Positions 33,023 through 41,014 of a DNA stretch of 55,026 bases are shown here, piece after piece (the first letter of the stretch is position 1; every line of letters begins with the position of its first letter). The DNA is from DAOTEJ01 sp035454085 (GTDB taxonomy: Bacteria > Pseudomonadota > Gammaproteobacteria > Burkholderiales > Burkholderiaceae_F), in the NCBI GenBank assembly GCA_035454085.1, contig DAOTEJ010000007.1:1-55026 (forward strand), given 5' to 3'. A program made the translations under genes and the position numbers. The notes below the pieces were generated by a model. The model was given only the letters and a program-made list of their open reading frames with translations. It did not search any database and had not been told where the DNA came from.

Positions 33023-33065
33023 GCCGCTTGCCCGCGCACGGCCCATGCGCCTGACGGGCTACCTC

Positions 33066-33095
33066 TTCGGAAGCTCGGCTCGGCGATGCTAGGAT
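33066..33095 (+). promoter_or_regulatory. Promoter of the zapB-like/zapA operon, start-proximal
   Basis: TTCGGA (33066-33071) and TAGGAT (33090-33095) are 18 bp apart. Only 7 nt separate the -10 hexamer from ATG 33103, so the mRNA should be leaderless. This promoter is back to back with the btuB promoter. Confidence 0.45.
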
Positions 33096-33102
33096 CGAAC
33101 GC

Positions 33103-33303
33103 ATGAAGGACGAGATCGAACAGCTGGCCGAAAAGGTGCGCGCCCTGGCGCAGCTGGCGGCTTCGCTGCGCGCGGAAAACCAGTCGCTGCGTGCCGAACT
33201 GGCCACGCAGACAAGCGCGGTGGCCGCCGTGCAGGCGCGGGTCGATGCCGCCACGGCGCGCATCGACGCGCTGGTGCAAAGCCTGGAGCAAAGGACCGAG
33301 TAG
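33103..33303 (+). CDS. ZapB-like / TIGR02449-type small coiled-coil protein
   Basis: 66 residues, almost entirely one coiled coil: heptads run through EQLAEKVRALAQLAASL, SLRAELATQTSAVAAVQ and RIDALVQSLEQ. Small proteins of this type precede zapA in many Proteobacteria and are thought to act in cell division, as ZapB does with ZapA. It ends 2 bp before zapA. Function here is inferred from context. Confidence 0.8.
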   Translation: MKDEIEQLAEKVRALAQLAASLRAENQSLRAELATQTSAVAAVQARVDAATARIDALVQSLEQRTE

Positions 33304-33305
33304 GC

Positions 33306-33605
33306 ATGGAACAGCTCTCCGTCAGCATCCTCGATCGCGAATATCGCCTCGCCTGCACCGAGGAGGAGAAGCCCGCGCTGCTCGCCTGCGCGCGCTACGT
33401 GGACGACAAGATGCGCACCATCCGCGAAGGCGGCAAGGTGATGGGCGCGGACCGCATCGCCGTGATGGCGGCGCTGCAGATCGCCCACGAGATGTTCACT
33501 GCGCGCAGCGGCGACGGCCTCGAGGTGGGCGACATGCGCCGCCGCCTGCGCGAGCTCGGGCAACTCTGCGACGACGCCTTGCTGCCGCAGGAGCGGCTGT
33601 TCTGA
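33306..33605 (+). CDS. zapA: Cell division protein ZapA
   Basis: 99 residues. N-terminal beta strands (LSVSILDREYRLAC) and the conserved YVDDKMRTIRE and ADRIAVMAALQIAHEM helix of ZapA. It binds FtsZ and bundles Z-ring filaments. It starts 2 bp after the coiled-coil gene. The 6S RNA gene lies directly downstream, the common proteobacterial arrangement. Confidence 0.93.
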   Translation: MEQLSVSILDREYRLACTEEEKPALLACARYVDDKMRTIREGGKVMGADRIAVMAALQIAHEMFTARSGDGLEVGDMRRRLRELGQLCDDALLPQERLF

Positions 33606-33628
33606 TCTCAACGCAGGGCGACTACAAT
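33600..33628 (+). promoter_or_regulatory. Candidate promoter of 6S RNA
   Basis: TACAAT (33623-33628) with a weak TTCTGA 17 bp upstream that overlaps the zapA stop. Transcription from about 33635 would give a precursor with about 50 extra nt at the 5' end, including a hairpin. Confidence 0.4.
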
Positions 33629-33653
33629 GCCGTCCTGACGCAAAGAGCACGCC

Positions 33654-33675
33654 GGTAAGCCCGCACAGGCTTACC
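33654..33675 (+). repeat. 8-bp perfect hairpin between zapA and 6S RNA
   Basis: GGTAAGCC and GGCTTACC with a 6-nt loop. It could be the 3' end of zapA mRNA or a processing signal in the 6S precursor. There is no immediate T-tract, only TTTT 8 nt later. Confidence 0.5.
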
Positions 33676-33685
33676 AACATGCTTT

Positions 33686-33858
33686 TCCCTGCGGTGTTCG
33701 CGCAAAGGCCATTTGTTCCTTGAACCTATGCGCATTGCGCACGGTTGCGAGCTCGGCTTCGCGGTGTGATCGGCACGCGTTTGCTGAACCTAAGCGAGTC
33801 GGCAGCGACCACCCTGAACCGGCGGTTCAGGACCATGGCCAGGCGGCACAGGCGGGGA
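33686..33858 (+). ncRNA. ssrS: 6S RNA
   Basis: About 173 nt directly after zapA. The ends CCCTGCGGTGTTCG and GGCGGCACAGGCGGGG can close the long outer stem. Near the 3' side CACCCTGAACCGGCGGTTCAGG matches the conserved CACCTTGAACC...GGTTCAAGG hairpin of gammaproteobacterial 6S RNA. Upstream CCTTGAACC on the 5' side is also shared. The middle is an open bulge that should mimic an open promoter. It binds sigma-70 RNA polymerase in stationary phase. Exact ends are estimated. Confidence 0.88.
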
Positions 33859-33911
33859 TCCCTTTCGGGCACGGGCGGCGGCCTAGCGCTGCGGCACGGC
33901 ACAGGAGCAGG

Positions 33912-33946
33912 ATGGCGGCGCGGCGGTCCCGGCCGCCATTTTCTTT
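33912..33946 (+). terminator. Intrinsic terminator after 6S RNA
   Basis: ATGGCGGC and GCCGCCAT form an 8-bp stem followed by TTTTCTTT. It ends 10 nt before the EVE-domain gene start, so that gene needs read-through or a promoter inside this region. The 350-bp zapA-EVE gap is otherwise filled by 6S RNA. Confidence 0.65.
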
Positions 33947-33955
33947 GGGGCGACG

Positions 33956-34426
33956 ATGGCGAAGACGTTCTGGCTGATGAAGTCCGAGCCCTCGGAGTGC
34001 TCGATCGACGACGCGCTCGCCGCCCCGAACGCGACGGTGCCCTGGACCGGGGTGCGCAACTACCAGGCGCGCAACTACATGCGCGACCTGATGCGCCCCG
34101 GCGACGGCGTGTTCTTCTACCACTCGAGCTGTGCCGAGCCCGGCATCGTGGGCCTGGCCGAGGTGGCCAGCACGCCCTATCCCGATGCCACGCAGTTCAA
34201 CCGCGCCAGCGAGTACTACGACCCGGCGGCCACGGCCCAGGCGCCGCGCTGGGTGCTGGTCGACATCAAGGCACTGCGCAAGACGCGCACCGTGGGGATC
34301 GCCGAACTGCGCAGCCACCCCGAGCTCGCCGAGATGGTCGTGTTGCGCCGGGGCAATCGCCTCTCGATCACGCCCGTGAGCGCGGCCGAGTGGAAATTCA
34401 TCGTCAAGAACCTGCTCAAGGACTGA
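33956..34426 (+). CDS. EVE-domain protein
   Basis: 156 residues. N-terminal FWLMKSEPSECSIDDA and TGVRNYQARNYMRDLMRPGDGVFFYHSS are the EVE hallmark (YTH/PUA-related fold). EVE domains bind modified nucleobases, and family members beside 6S RNA or zapA are common in Proteobacteria. Likely cytosolic, RNA- or DNA-linked. Its TGA is immediately followed by the ATG of the TSUP gene. Confidence 0.9.
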   Translation: MAKTFWLMKSEPSECSIDDALAAPNATVPWTGVRNYQARNYMRDLMRPGDGVFFYHSSCAEPGIVGLAEVASTPYPDATQFNRASEYYDPAATAQAPRWVLVDIKALRKTRTVGIAELRSHPELAEMVVLRRGNRLSITPVSAAEWKFIVKNLLKD

Positions 34427-35242
34427 ATGGACTTCACCGTCATTGCCGCCCTGCTGGTGCTGGGTGCCGCCACGGGCTTTGCGGCCGGTCTTCTGGGCAT
34501 CGGCGGGGGCATGCTGCTCACTCCCTTCCTGACGCTCATCCTGTCGAGCGAGGGCTTCCCGATCGAGCACGTGGTGCACGTGGCGATCGCGACCTCGCTC
34601 GCCACCATCCTGTTCACCTCGATCAGTTCGGTGCGCGCGCACGCCAAGCGCGGTGCGGTGCTGTGGCCGGTGGCCTGGTCGATGGCGCCGGGCATCCTGC
34701 TGGGCGCGCTCCTGGGCGCGCAGATCGCGGGGCGCCTGCCCACCTTCTGGATCGCACTGATCTTCGCGGTGTTCGTGGGTCTGTCGTCCCTGCAGATGCT
34801 GCGCGACCGCAAGCCCAAGCCGTCACGTCAGTTGCCGGGTACGGCAGGACGCTTCGGCGCGGGCAGCCTGATCGGCTTCATATCGAGCCTCGTGGGCGCC
34901 GGCGGAGGCTTCATCTCGGTGCCCTTCATGGTCTGGTGCAACACCAAGATCCACAACGCGGTGGCCACCTCTGCGGCTCTGGGCTTCCCGATCGCCGCGG
35001 CGGGCACGGTGGGCTACATCATCGCGGGCTGGAAGGAGCCTGGACTGCCAGGGCCGCCACAGACGCTGGGCTTCATCTACCTGCCGGCACTGGTCGCCGT
35101 GGCAGCCACCAGCGTGCTCACCGCGCCGCTTGGCGCGAAGGTGGCGCACTCGCTCGACACCCGCCCGCTCAAGCGCATCTTCGCGCTCATGCTCTTCGTG
35201 CTGGCCGGGTACATGCTCTACAAGGCGGTGCGCGCCTACTGA
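34427..35242 (+). CDS. TSUP-family membrane exporter (TauE/SafE)
   Basis: 271 residues, about eight TM helices in two repeats. Each repeat starts with the family motif: GAATGFAAGLLGIGGGMLLTP (about 8-28, partly quoted) and GFISSLVGAGGGFISVP (about 145-161). TSUP proteins carry sulfite, sulfoacetate or other organosulfur anions. Substrate unknown. It abuts the EVE gene without a gap, so the two are translated together. Confidence 0.88.
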   Translation: MDFTVIAALLVLGAATGFAAGLLGIGGGMLLTPFLTLILSSEGFPIEHVVHVAIATSLATILFTSISSVRAHAKRGAVLWPVAWSMAPGILLGALLGAQIAGRLPTFWIALIFAVFVGLSSLQMLRDRKPKPSRQLPGTAGRFGAGSLIGFISSLVGAGGGFISVPFMVWCNTKIHNAVATSAALGFPIAAAGTVGYIIAGWKEPGLPGPPQTLGFIYLPALVAVAATSVLTAPLGAKVAHSLDTRPLKRIFALMLFVLAGYMLYKAVRAY

Positions 35243-35270
35243 GCACCCCGCGCAGGCACGGGCGGCTCGC

Positions 35271-36110
35271 TCAGGGCGCGGCAAGAACCCGTTCGGCCAG
35301 CGCGGGACGCTCGCGCGCAAGCAGCAGCCAGGCGCGCTGCGCTTCCTCCTGCAAGCCGGCCTGCTCCAGGGCGAGCGCATAGCGGATGCGCTCGGCCACG
35401 CTTGCGCCTGCCGCGGGGCGCGCGTCGACCAGTGCGCTGCGCTGCGCGGCGGGCAGCAGGCGAAAGCCCGCGCGCGCCTCGCGCTGCACGCCCTTGGCGT
35501 CGCTCACCGTGACTCGCCACACGTAGTCGCGGCCTTCCTCGAGGCGCAGCACGGGCGGCGCAGACCACTCCTGCCGGTCCAGTTCGGCGCTGGCCACCAA
35601 CTCGCCCTGGTCGTCGATCAGCTCCAGGGTCTGCCTTCCTGGTGGTCCCTGCCACTGGAAGAGCAGGCCGTTGCGTTCCCACTGCGTGCCGCGCGGCTGG
35701 ACCAGAACGAGCTCGGTCGAGTCGGCGCCGCGCATGCGCACCGCTCCCTGGGCAACGCGCCCGGGCACGAGCGTGAGCGCACGCACGGCGGCTGGCGCGG
35801 GCGGGGTGCTCACGCGCGCGCCGGCGTCCAGGGCCGTGACCGATTGCGCGCCCACCCGGTAGCGCCCCGCACCCTGCAGTTCGAGCACCTCGCGCGGATA
35901 GCCCAGGGCAACCCGGGCCGGTCCGGCCAGCACCAGCACGCTGCCCTCGGGCAAGGTCTGCAGGAGCGCGAGCTTGGCGTCCTGCGCGCCGGGCGCCTGC
36001 ACGCGTGCCTGGCCCGACAGATCGAGCACCACCGCCACCGGCGTCTGCGCGCGAGCCAGTTCGGCCACCAAGAGCGCAAGTCCGATGATCAGGCTGGGCA
36101 GGATTCTCAC
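35271..36110 (-). CDS. FecR-domain exported protein
   Basis: 279 residues from GTG 36110, which gives a clear signal peptide (ILPSLIIGLALLVAELARAQ, cleavage near 21). A FecR-like beta domain follows (VAVVLDLSGQARVQ, LPEGSVLVLAGPARVAL). A later fibronectin-like segment has LVLVQPRGTQWERNGLLFQWQG-type sequence and YVWRVTVSDAKG. The C-terminus is alpha-helical (RIRYALALEQAGLQEEAQRAWLLLA), TPR-like. It lies 121 bp after the CHASE2 cyclase on the same strand. FecR proteins of this type are often found beside CHASE2 cyclases and may modulate their periplasmic sensor. Confidence 0.78.
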   Translation of the reverse strand: MRILPSLIIGLALLVAELARAQTPVAVVLDLSGQARVQAPGAQDAKLALLQTLPEGSVLVLAGPARVALGYPREVLELQGAGRYRVGAQSVTALDAGARVSTPPAPAAVRALTLVPGRVAQGAVRMRGADSTELVLVQPRGTQWERNGLLFQWQGPPGRQTLELIDDQGELVASAELDRQEWSAPPVLRLEEGRDYVWRVTVSDAKGVQREARAGFRLLPAAQRSALVDARPAAGASVAERIRYALALEQAGLQEEAQRAWLLLARERPALAERVLAAP

Positions 36111-36231
36111 AAGGCTCGCTCGCGCAGTGGGGCGGCCTGCCGATTGGGTGCGGCCGCGCTTGACGGAGCGAGCATAGACACACTCGCCGCCTGGCAACAC
36201 GCGGCTGCGCGGCGGGCGGTGAGCAGAATCT

Positions 36232-37995
36232 TCACGCCGGTAGGCGCCGGCGGGCGTAGAGCACCACCGGACTGTGGCCGCGCAAGGCGCACTCGCCGAG
36301 AGCGAGCCAGCCTTCGCCTGGCCCGCCGGCACGCTCCAGGACCGCGGCGGTGACCACCAGGGCATGGCCTTGCTCCCGCGCCACGTCCTGCAGGCGGGCG
36401 GCGACGTTCACGGCATCGCCCAGCGCGGTGTAGTCCTTGCGCTCGGTCGACCCCAGGTCGCCGAACACCGCCTCGCCCGCGGCCACGCCGATCGCGCACT
36501 CGAGCGGCGCCCGCCCCTGTGCGGCGAGGCGAAGGTTGAGCGCCGCCACGGCGTCGAGCACGGCCTGCGCCGCGGCGAGCGCCGCCTGCTCGGGTCGCGC
36601 CAGGGGCTCGGGCGCGCCGAACATGACCATCACGCCGTCGCCGCGGAAGTTGTCGATCGTGCCGCCGTGAGCGTGCAGTGCCGGCGTGATCGCCGCGTAG
36701 TAGCGGTTGAGCAGATCGAGCACCACCTCGGGCGATTCGCGCTCGGACAGGGCGGTGAAGCCGCGCAAGTCGGCGAACAGGAAGGCCATGGCTCGCCGCC
36801 CTCCGGTGGCGGCGAGCCGCCCGGCGAGGATCGCGTCGAGCACCTGCGGGCTCACGTAGCCGCCGAAGGTGCGCGCCAGCCGACGCTGCTCGCGGCGGTG
36901 CTCGCGTGCCTCGAGCACGGAGCGGGTCGTGGCCGCCACCAGGGCCGCGGCCCAGGCCGGAATCAGCGGCAGCACCCAGCCCGCCCGCAGCAAGGCGGCC
37001 ATCAGCGCGAAGCTCGCCACCAGCGCTGCCGCGAGCCAGCCCCAGCGCCGCAGCGGATGCCCGACCAGCCCGAAGGCGGCGCCGCCGACCACGAGCAGCA
37101 GGGCGAACGGCCAGGCCACGGGCAGCAGGAATCCGGCGCCAAGCAAGCTGCGCGCCGCCTGCATATGAACGAGCACTCCGGGCGGGGTCGTGAGCCCCGG
37201 CTCCCACGCTGCGAGTGCCACCGGCTGCGGCAGACGGTCCACGAAGGGCAGCACGCTGCCCACGAAGACCAGCTTGCTCGCGAAGGCGGCGCGCAGGTCT
37301 GCGTCGTCACCCTGGCGCGACCAGTCGAGCACGCGTTGCAGCGGCAGGTACTCGTAGGGTGCGCCGCGCGTCCAGTCGATCCAGCCGGCGCGTGCCGACA
37401 CGCCGAGGCGCTCGGCCAGGCGCGCGATCAGGGTGGTCTCGCCGCCGATCACGGGCTCGAAGCGCCGGACCGCGTGGTCCCAGTCGAGCGGGTACAGGGC
37501 CACGGCGGCGGCGGGTCCGGCGGCCGCCGCGTAGGGCGGGTGTAGCGGCTGGATGCGGCCGGCGGCGTCGGGCTCGAGCGCGAGCACCAGAGCGCCGCGG
37601 GTGCGCGCCGCCACCAGCCCCTGCATCAGCGCCAGATCCAGGGCCTCGAGGCCCGGACCGGCGGCGCGCGCCGGCAGCACGATGTCCAGCACCGTGGCGC
37701 GCGGCCCGGCGGCAGCGATGGCGGCCAGCGCCGTGCCCAGTTCCTCGTGCAGCAGCCCCAGCGGCCGCGGGCTTGCCGCCAGCGTCGCCTCGTCCAGACC
37801 GACCAGCACCAGTTCCGGCGCAGGCGCCGGTGCGACGGCACGCACCAGAGCGACCGCGGCGTCGAACAGCGGCGTGGCCAAGCGCTGCGTCGCAGGCAGC
37901 GCCCAGGCGAGCACGCCCGCCGCCAGGCCCGCGGCGCAGGCGAGCCGGGCGGCACGCTGCAGGCGGCGGCTCAGACGCGGCAGGGTGTCGGGCAC
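36232..37995 (-). CDS. CHASE2-domain class III adenylate/guanylate cyclase
   Basis: 587 residues, GTG start. One N-terminal TM, an extracytoplasmic CHASE2 domain (about 50-285: ELVLVGLDEATL, VFVGSVLPFVDRLPQP), then three TM helices (about 290-365). The C-terminal class III cyclase domain (about 395-575) has FLFADLRGFTALSE with both metal Asp sites (the second in NFRGDGVMVMFG) and the transition-state Asn/Arg in LGDAVNVAARLQ. It should make cAMP or cGMP. It is divergent from the Crp-like gene at 38094, so the product may act through that regulator. Confidence 0.9.
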   Translation of the reverse strand: MPDTLPRLSRRLQRAARLACAAGLAAGVLAWALPATQRLATPLFDAAVALVRAVAPAPAPELVLVGLDEATLAASPRPLGLLHEELGTALAAIAAAGPRATVLDIVLPARAAGPGLEALDLALMQGLVAARTRGALVLALEPDAAGRIQPLHPPYAAAAGPAAAVALYPLDWDHAVRRFEPVIGGETTLIARLAERLGVSARAGWIDWTRGAPYEYLPLQRVLDWSRQGDDADLRAAFASKLVFVGSVLPFVDRLPQPVALAAWEPGLTTPPGVLVHMQAARSLLGAGFLLPVAWPFALLLVVGGAAFGLVGHPLRRWGWLAAALVASFALMAALLRAGWVLPLIPAWAAALVAATTRSVLEAREHRREQRRLARTFGGYVSPQVLDAILAGRLAATGGRRAMAFLFADLRGFTALSERESPEVVLDLLNRYYAAITPALHAHGGTIDNFRGDGVMVMFGAPEPLARPEQAALAAAQAVLDAVAALNLRLAAQGRAPLECAIGVAAGEAVFGDLGSTERKDYTALGDAVNVAARLQDVAREQGHALVVTAAVLERAGGPGEGWLALGECALRGHSPVVLYARRRLPA

Positions 37996-38032
37996 GGGGC
38001 AGGCGAAGAGTTCACTTGACGCATTATCTCGA

Positions 38033-38062
38033 TTGGCACGGCGCGCGCTCCGCGCCCATAAT
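38033..38062 (+). promoter_or_regulatory. Sigma-70 promoter of the Crp-like gene
   Basis: TTGGCA (38033-38038) and CATAAT (38057-38062) are 18 bp apart, in the 98-bp divergent region with the cyclase gene. Transcription from about 38069 leaves a 25-nt leader. Confidence 0.6.
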
Positions 38063-38093
38063 CGGCTGACCGCGACGCATAGCGGAGTCGAGC

Positions 38094-38738
38094 ATGAACC
38101 CGAGCGAACAGCATCTGAGCGGCCTCAGCGATCCCATGGTGCGCGAACTGGCCGAGCGCGGCCAGGTGCGCAGCTTTCCCAAGAACGCGGTGATCATCAA
38201 CGAGGGCGACAAGGGCGAGTCGCTGTTCGTGATCCTCTCGGGGCGGGTCAAGGTCTACGTCTCGGACGACGACGGCCGCGAGATGGTGCTCGACATCCAC
38301 GGCCCCGGCGACTACGTGGGCGAGATGGCGCTCGACGGCCGGCCCCGCTCGGCCTCGGTGATGACGCTCGAGCCCGTGTCCTGCTCGATCGTCACGCGCG
38401 AGGACCTGCGCGCCGCGATCGCCGCCAATCCCGACGTGGCCATGGGTCTGATCGCCACCCTCATCGAGCGCGCGCGCATTGCCACCGACAACGTCAAGAA
38501 CCTGGCGCTGATGGACGTCTACGGACGCGTCGCACGCCTGCTGCTGCAACTGGCACGCGACGACGGCTCGGGCAGCCTGGTGGTCCCCGAGCGCATGACC
38601 CAGCAGGACATCGCCGACCGCGTAGGGGCCTCGCGCGACATGATCAGCCGCATCTTCAAGGACCTCACGGTGGGCGGCTACGTCACCGTCGAGAACCGCA
38701 GCATCACCATCCACCGCAAGCCACCGGCGCGCTGGTAG
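38094..38738 (+). CDS. Crp/Fnr-family transcription regulator (cAMP-receptor-like)
   Basis: 214 residues. Cyclic-nucleotide-binding beta-roll at about 10-120, with GDYVGEMALDGRPRSASV holding the Glu and Arg-Ser of the phosphate-binding cassette. The C-terminal helix-turn-helix has MTQQDIADRVGASRDMISRIFKDL (about 163-187). No N-terminal Cys cluster, so it is not an oxygen-sensing Fnr. It sits opposite the class III cyclase, a sensible producer-receiver pair. Confidence 0.9.
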   Translation: MNPSEQHLSGLSDPMVRELAERGQVRSFPKNAVIINEGDKGESLFVILSGRVKVYVSDDDGREMVLDIHGPGDYVGEMALDGRPRSASVMTLEPVSCSIVTREDLRAAIAANPDVAMGLIATLIERARIATDNVKNLALMDVYGRVARLLLQLARDDGSGSLVVPERMTQQDIADRVGASRDMISRIFKDLTVGGYVTVENRSITIHRKPPARW

Positions 38739-38858
38739 ATCGGCCGGCTGTCGAATTTCCCGCCAGGCCGCGCGGCATTGCGCGGCAGCGCTCGGCCGGT
38801 CCGCTCCCGGATGATCACTGCCTCGTCCCCGACTTCGGGGCGCTTAGGAGAGATCCGG

Positions 38859-39455
38859 ATGCCCACCCTGCCCTGCCCCAGCGCTGACTCGACCGCGCCG
38901 CCGCCGGTCGACGACCGCGTGATCGTGGTCCCTGCCGACCCCACCTGGGCGGTGCGCTATCGGATCGAAGCCCAACTGCTGCGCGTCGTGCTCTCGGAGC
39001 TCGATCCGGGCGTGGAGCACATCGGCTCGACCGCGGTGCCAGGGCTGGCGGCCAAGCCGGTGATCGACCTGCTGATCGGCGTGCCCGGCCTCGAGCGCTT
39101 TGCACCCTACGCCCATCGGCTCCTCGCCTACGGCTACGAATACGTCGCCGACCAGGAGCGCAACGTGCCCGACCGGCGCTTCTTCAAGCGCGTGGTCGCC
39201 GGGGTGCGCACCCACCATCTGCACGTCGTGCAGCGCGATGGCCCGCTCTGGCAGCGCTATCTCGGCTTTCGAGACGCGCTGCGTGCCGACCCGGCGCTCG
39301 CGCAGCGCTACGCCCAGCTCAAGCTGGCTCTGGCCGAACGCCATCCCGACGACCGCGAGGCCTACACGGCGGGCAAGACCAGCTTCGTCGAGTGCGTCCT
39401 GGCGGCGCGCTGCGGCGGCGGCGCGCCGCGCATGCTCACCGCGCTGGCGGCGTGA
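38859..39455 (+). CDS. GrpB-family protein (nucleotidyltransferase fold)
   Basis: 198 residues from ATG 38859, with AGGAGA upstream. VIVVPADPTWAVRYRIEA and VEHIGSTAVPGLAAKPVIDLLIGV form the GrpB/DUF2 hallmark, with Asp in the nucleotidyltransferase-like motif. The end HPDDREAYTAGKTSFVECVL is also typical. GrpB proteins are uncharacterised apart from a few linked to coenzyme A (a bacterial CoaE fusion). Its last 20 bp overlap the convergent matB end. Confidence 0.85.
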   Translation: MPTLPCPSADSTAPPPVDDRVIVVPADPTWAVRYRIEAQLLRVVLSELDPGVEHIGSTAVPGLAAKPVIDLLIGVPGLERFAPYAHRLLAYGYEYVADQERNVPDRRFFKRVVAGVRTHHLHVVQRDGPLWQRYLGFRDALRADPALAQRYAQLKLALAERHPDDREAYTAGKTSFVECVLAARCGGGAPRMLTALAA

Positions 39456-41007
39456 AGGTGTTCTTGTAGCGCTCCCGCAGCACGTTCTTCTGCACCTTGC
39501 CCATCGCGTTGCGTGGCAGATCCTCGACCACGAAGACGCGCTTGGGCACCTTGAAGCCGGCGATGCGCTCCTTGAGGGCGGCCACCAGGCGGGCAGAGTC
39601 GATGGCGCCGGCCCGACGCGCCACCACCACGGCGGCCACCGCCTCGCCGAAGTCCGGATGCGGCAGGCCGATCACGGCGCTCTCCACGACGCCGGGCATC
39701 TCGTCGATCCAGCCCTCGATCTCCTTGGGATAGACGTTGAGGCCGCCGGTGATGATCAGATCCTTGGAGCGCCCCACCAGGCTCAGGTAGTCCTCGGGTG
39801 CGCCTTCGCCGCCGAAGCGGCCCACGTCTCCGGTGCGAAACCAGCCGTCGGGAGTGAACTCCTCGGCAGTCTTGTCGGGCATGCGCCAGTAGCCCGCGAA
39901 CACGTTGGCGCCGCGCACCTGCACCTGGCCGATCTCGCCCGTCGCGCAGGGCGCGCCATCCTCGGTCACCACGCGCACCTGCACTCCGGGCAGCGGCCGA
40001 CCGACCGTTCCCGGCACCCGCGCACCGTCCGGCCCGAAGTAGGGATTCGAGACCAGCATCACCGTCTCGCTCATGCCGTAGCGCTCGACGATGGTGTGAC
40101 CAGTGCGCGCGGCGAACTCCCTGAAGGTTTCGGCCAGCAGAGGTGCCGAGCCCGACACGAACAGGCGCACGCCGGCGCAGGCGGCGGCGTCGAGTCCGCG
40201 CTCCGCCAGCAGGCGCGTGTAGTGCGTGGGCACGCCCATGAACACCGTGGCCTCGCGCAGCCGGGCAAGCACCGCGCCGGCCTCGAAGCGCGGCAGGAAG
40301 ATCATGCGCGCGCCGGCCAGCCAGGCCGCGTGCGTGGCCACGAACAGTCCGTGGACGTGGAAGATCGGCAGAGCGTGCAAGAGCACATCGCGCCGCCCCG
40401 CCGCGCGCTCGGCCGAGAAACCCCAGGCCTCGTCGAGCGCCAGCGCGTTGGCGGCCAGGTTGCGGTGGCTGAGCATCGCCCCCTTGGAGCGACCGGTCGT
40501 GCCCGAGGTGTAGAGGATCGCCGCCAAGTCGTCGGGGCGGCGAAGCACGGTGGGGAAGACCTCTGGCTCGGGCGCCGCCAAACGCAGCAGGCTGCCGTCG
40601 CGCGACTCGCCCAGCGTGGCCAGGTGCGCGCCGGCAGCGCGCGCCAGCGGAGCGATCTCGGCCTCGCGCGCGGGGTCGCAGACCACCAGGGCGGGCTGCG
40701 CATCGTGCAGGAAGTGCTCGAGCTCGCCGCGCTGGTACGCCGTGTTCAGCGGCACGTAGACCAGGCCGGCACGCAGGCAGGCCAGGTACAGCATCAGCAC
40801 CTCGGGTGACTTCTCCACCTGCACCGCCACGCGCGCCCCCGGCGCGATGCCCTCGCGCGCCATCCAGTTCGCCATGCGGCCGCTGGCCCGCTCGAGGTCG
40901 CGCCAGGTGTAGTACAGGCCGGCGCCGGTCTCGATCGCCGTCGCGTCGAGGTTCTCGGGGAAGCGGCTGCGCAGCAGCGTGTAGAGGTTGGCGTCGGGAG
41001 CGGTCAT
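39436..41007 (-). CDS. matB: Malonyl-CoA synthetase
   Basis: 523 residues from ATG 41007. ANL-superfamily ligase: P-loop YTSGTTGRSKGAML (about 165-178), GYWRMPDKTAEEF, GWFRTGDVG, and the C-terminal catalytic Lys in PRNAMGKVQKNVL (about 500-512). The N-terminus NLYTLLRSRF and Tyr-Thr-Trp-Arg-Asp-Leu near residue 33 match MatB. It makes malonyl-CoA from malonate, ATP and CoA. It is third in an operon after the Bug receptor and the crotonase-fold gene. No malonyl-CoA decarboxylase (matA) is seen nearby. Confidence 0.85.
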   Translation of the reverse strand: MTAPDANLYTLLRSRFPENLDATAIETGAGLYYTWRDLERASGRMANWMAREGIAPGARVAVQVEKSPEVLMLYLACLRAGLVYVPLNTAYQRGELEHFLHDAQPALVVCDPAREAEIAPLARAAGAHLATLGESRDGSLLRLAAPEPEVFPTVLRRPDDLAAILYTSGTTGRSKGAMLSHRNLAANALALDEAWGFSAERAAGRRDVLLHALPIFHVHGLFVATHAAWLAGARMIFLPRFEAGAVLARLREATVFMGVPTHYTRLLAERGLDAAACAGVRLFVSGSAPLLAETFREFAARTGHTIVERYGMSETVMLVSNPYFGPDGARVPGTVGRPLPGVQVRVVTEDGAPCATGEIGQVQVRGANVFAGYWRMPDKTAEEFTPDGWFRTGDVGRFGGEGAPEDYLSLVGRSKDLIITGGLNVYPKEIEGWIDEMPGVVESAVIGLPHPDFGEAVAAVVVARRAGAIDSARLVAALKERIAGFKVPKRVFVVEDLPRNAMGKVQKNVLRERYKNTFTPPAR

Positions 41008-41014
41008 GGTTGTC

